64,000 bases of DNA from Clostridium sp. (lineage in GTDB: Bacteria; Bacillota; Clostridia; Lachnospirales; Lachnospiraceae), in the NCBI GenBank assembly GCA_023667695.1, contig JAMOZY010000011.1:1-64000 (forward strand), in the 5' to 3' direction. Below are positions 62,660 to 64,000 of this stretch, piece after piece (positions within the stretch are counted from its first letter, which is position 1; every line of letters starts with the position of its first letter). The notes beneath the pieces are model-generated. The model was given only the letters and a program-made list of their open reading frames with translations. It was not told the origin of the DNA and did not search any database. Both the position numbers and the translations under genes were made by a program.

Positions 62660-64000
62660 GCTTCAGCATATTTTTTCTCTGCTCTTCAGCTGTGCCAGGG
62701 GGGAAGCCATCCTTCTGGTTCTGCTTAGTGTGTTCAGCGGAGTTTACGCCTCATTGGGAGTGGTATTATGGAAGCTTATTATTGATGTGATTATGGAGGC
62801 ATTACAGACAAAGGAGCTGCGGAAGGTGATTCTTCTGTTGGTCTGCTATTTCATTTATACAGCCATGGAAACGGTTCTTACCCGAAGTATTGCTCATGTA
62901 CAGTGGAACTATACCGCTAAGCTGAATATCCGTCTGGGCGAGAAAATCATGGACAAAAGCTATTACATTGCTTATGAGGAATTTGACAAATCGGATACCT
63001 ACGATACCATTCGGAAGGTGAATAATGAGAGTATCGCCAGTATATCCACCCTGCTTCAGCAGGGAGAGACCGTCATTCAAAATGTAGTTTCCCTGATTAG
63101 TGTTATTGTGATTTTATCTCAGTTCAGCATCTTATTTGTAGTGATTGCCATTGCCGCTATCATCCCTATGATAATCATAGATGTAAAGATGGCGGAGAAG
63201 CTCTACGAGTTGAATAATGCATTAACAGAGCCAAGGCGGTATGCAGACAAGTTTAAGGGAATGCTGACGGATTACCTGAGCATAAGGGAAATCAAGGTCT
63301 ACAAAGCCTTTCATTATATTAAGGATAAGGTAGTTGCCTTACAGATGAACAGCTATGAGAAAGAGCGGAAGGTCAAGGGTGTTCAGCTGAAGGTGGATAT
63401 TATTATGAACACGGTATTTATACTCGTTTGCTATGGACTGAAGCTGGTAACGATATGTGTATCCGTCATGAGAACCTACACCATCGGAACCATTACCATG
63501 TACATAAATGCGCTGGATATGCTGGCGGATACGCTGCAGATGATTGTATATAATATAGCCGGGTTAAATGAAAATATGCTATACATCAACCTCTTGTTGA
63601 ACTTCCTGGAGAAGGAGGAAATAAAACCGGGGACGCTCTCCCTGGGACAGGAGATTGGTAGTATCCGGTTCGAGCAGGTTTCCTTCCGGTACCATGGACA
63701 GAGCCGGGATACCTTACAGCAGGTATCCTTTACTTTAAAAAAGAATAAATCCTATCTTCTTTACGGGGTCAACGGAGCAGGAAAATCGACAATATTAAAG
63801 CTGCTGCTTGGGCTTTATGTGCCGACGGAAGGCAGGATTCTGGTTGACGGTATTGACTTGCAGGATATCGATAAGGACAGTTACTATGACCGGGTAGGCG
63901 TAGTGTTTCAGGAGTTTAATAAATACCCGATGAATGTGCGGGAAAATATTGGCCTTTATGACAATGGGGATATGCAGAAGCTGGAGCAGGCAGCGGGGAA
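62640..64000 (+). CDS. ABC exporter, permease-ATPase fusion (cut by window end)
   Basis: At least 453 residues, continuing past the window. Six membrane segments span about 18-300; no N-terminal C39 peptidase domain is present, so leader removal needs another protease. The ATPase begins near 340 with IRFEQVSFRY, Walker A GVNGAGKSTILK near 376, and Q-loop VVFQEFNKYP. The signature motif lies beyond the edge. AGAGGA precedes the ATG inside the maturase gene. Likely exports the mature RiPP. Confidence 0.88.
   Translation, partial: MKSNLAKLQHIFSLLFSCARGEAILLVLLSVFSGVYASLGVVLWKLIIDVIMEALQTKELRKVILLLVCYFIYTAMETVLTRSIAHVQWNYTAKLNIRLGEKIMDKSYYIAYEEFDKSDTYDTIRKVNNESIASISTLLQQGETVIQNVVSLISVIVILSQFSILFVVIAIAAIIPMIIIDVKMAEKLYELNNALTEPRRYADKFKGMLTDYLSIREIKVYKAFHYIKDKVVALQMNSYEKERKVKGVQLKVDIIMNTVFILVCYGLKLVTICVSVMRTYTIGTITMYINALDMLADTLQMIVYNIAGLNENMLYINLLLNFLEKEEIKPGTLSLGQEIGSIRFEQVSFRYHGQSRDTLQQVSFTLKKNKSYLLYGVNGAGKSTILKLLLGLYVPTEGRILVDGIDLQDIDKDSYYDRVGVVFQEFNKYPMNVRENIGLYDNGDMQKLEQAAG

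Overview
The window spans the replication origin of a low-GC Firmicute, most likely a Lachnospiraceae (Clostridium cluster XIVa) chromosome. Reasons: the order dnaA-dnaN-yaaA-recF-gyrB-gyrA on one side of the origin and rpmH-rnpA-yidD-yidC-jag-mnmE-mnmG-rsmG on the other, two perfect clostridial parS sites beside parA/parB, [4Fe-4S] two-subunit fumarase, a protein resembling the DUF3881 family typical of Lachnospiraceae, strong AGGAGG ribosome binding sites and several SD-driven TTG starts. I cannot name the species.

Layout. 1-14.4 kb is almost entirely minus strand, reading away from oriC: dnaA, dnaN, yaaA, recF, gyrB, gyrA, a Cof-type phosphatase, then an operon of a small membrane protein, fumarase alpha and beta, and a GGDEF/EAL protein, then a GNAT acetyltransferase and tRNA-Ser. 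14.4-14.9 kb holds dnaA upstream DnaA boxes and the rpmH promoter. 14.9-21.9 kb is the plus-strand rpmH to rsmG block. 21.9-26.9 kb is minus strand: DEDDh exonuclease, coiled-coil membrane protein, tRNA-Arg, DUF3881-like, DUF4446-like, parB, parA; two parS sites follow at 27.0-27.2 kb.

27.4-34.4 kb is a plus-strand run of small accessory enzymes (three GNAT domains, a YbaK/ProX-type deacylase, a lipase-like hydrolase, a VOC-GNAT fusion, an sce7726-type nuclease-fold protein, YoaK, an exonuclease with zinc ribbon), with a broken LURP-one gene inside it. 34.5-39 kb (minus) has argS, a histidine-kinase-like protein that seems to lack its phosphoacceptor His, and a D,D-carboxypeptidase. 39.3-44.2 kb is a four-gene MacAB-like export operon with two different adaptor proteins. 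A 42-bp tandem-repeat coiled-coil gene, an S66 peptidase, trmB, tRNA-Lys and a GH1 glycosidase follow.

50-54.5 kb is accessory: a three-gene type VII (LXG) effector operon with an immunity candidate, a broken second immunity-like fragment, tRNA-Pro, an integrase stump and an orphan antitoxin, which together look like the scar of past integrations. 54.7-58.8 kb is a compact locus of small membrane proteins, a two-component system and a polytopic membrane protein that I do not recognise as a named system. dinB follows, preceded by a possible LexA site. The right edge (60.7-64 kb) is a RiPP cluster: a Cys-rich precursor peptide, a radical SAM/SPASM maturase and an ABC exporter cut by the window end. 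The best candidates for undescribed biology are the 54.7-58.8 kb locus, the LXG effector C-terminus and the RiPP cluster.
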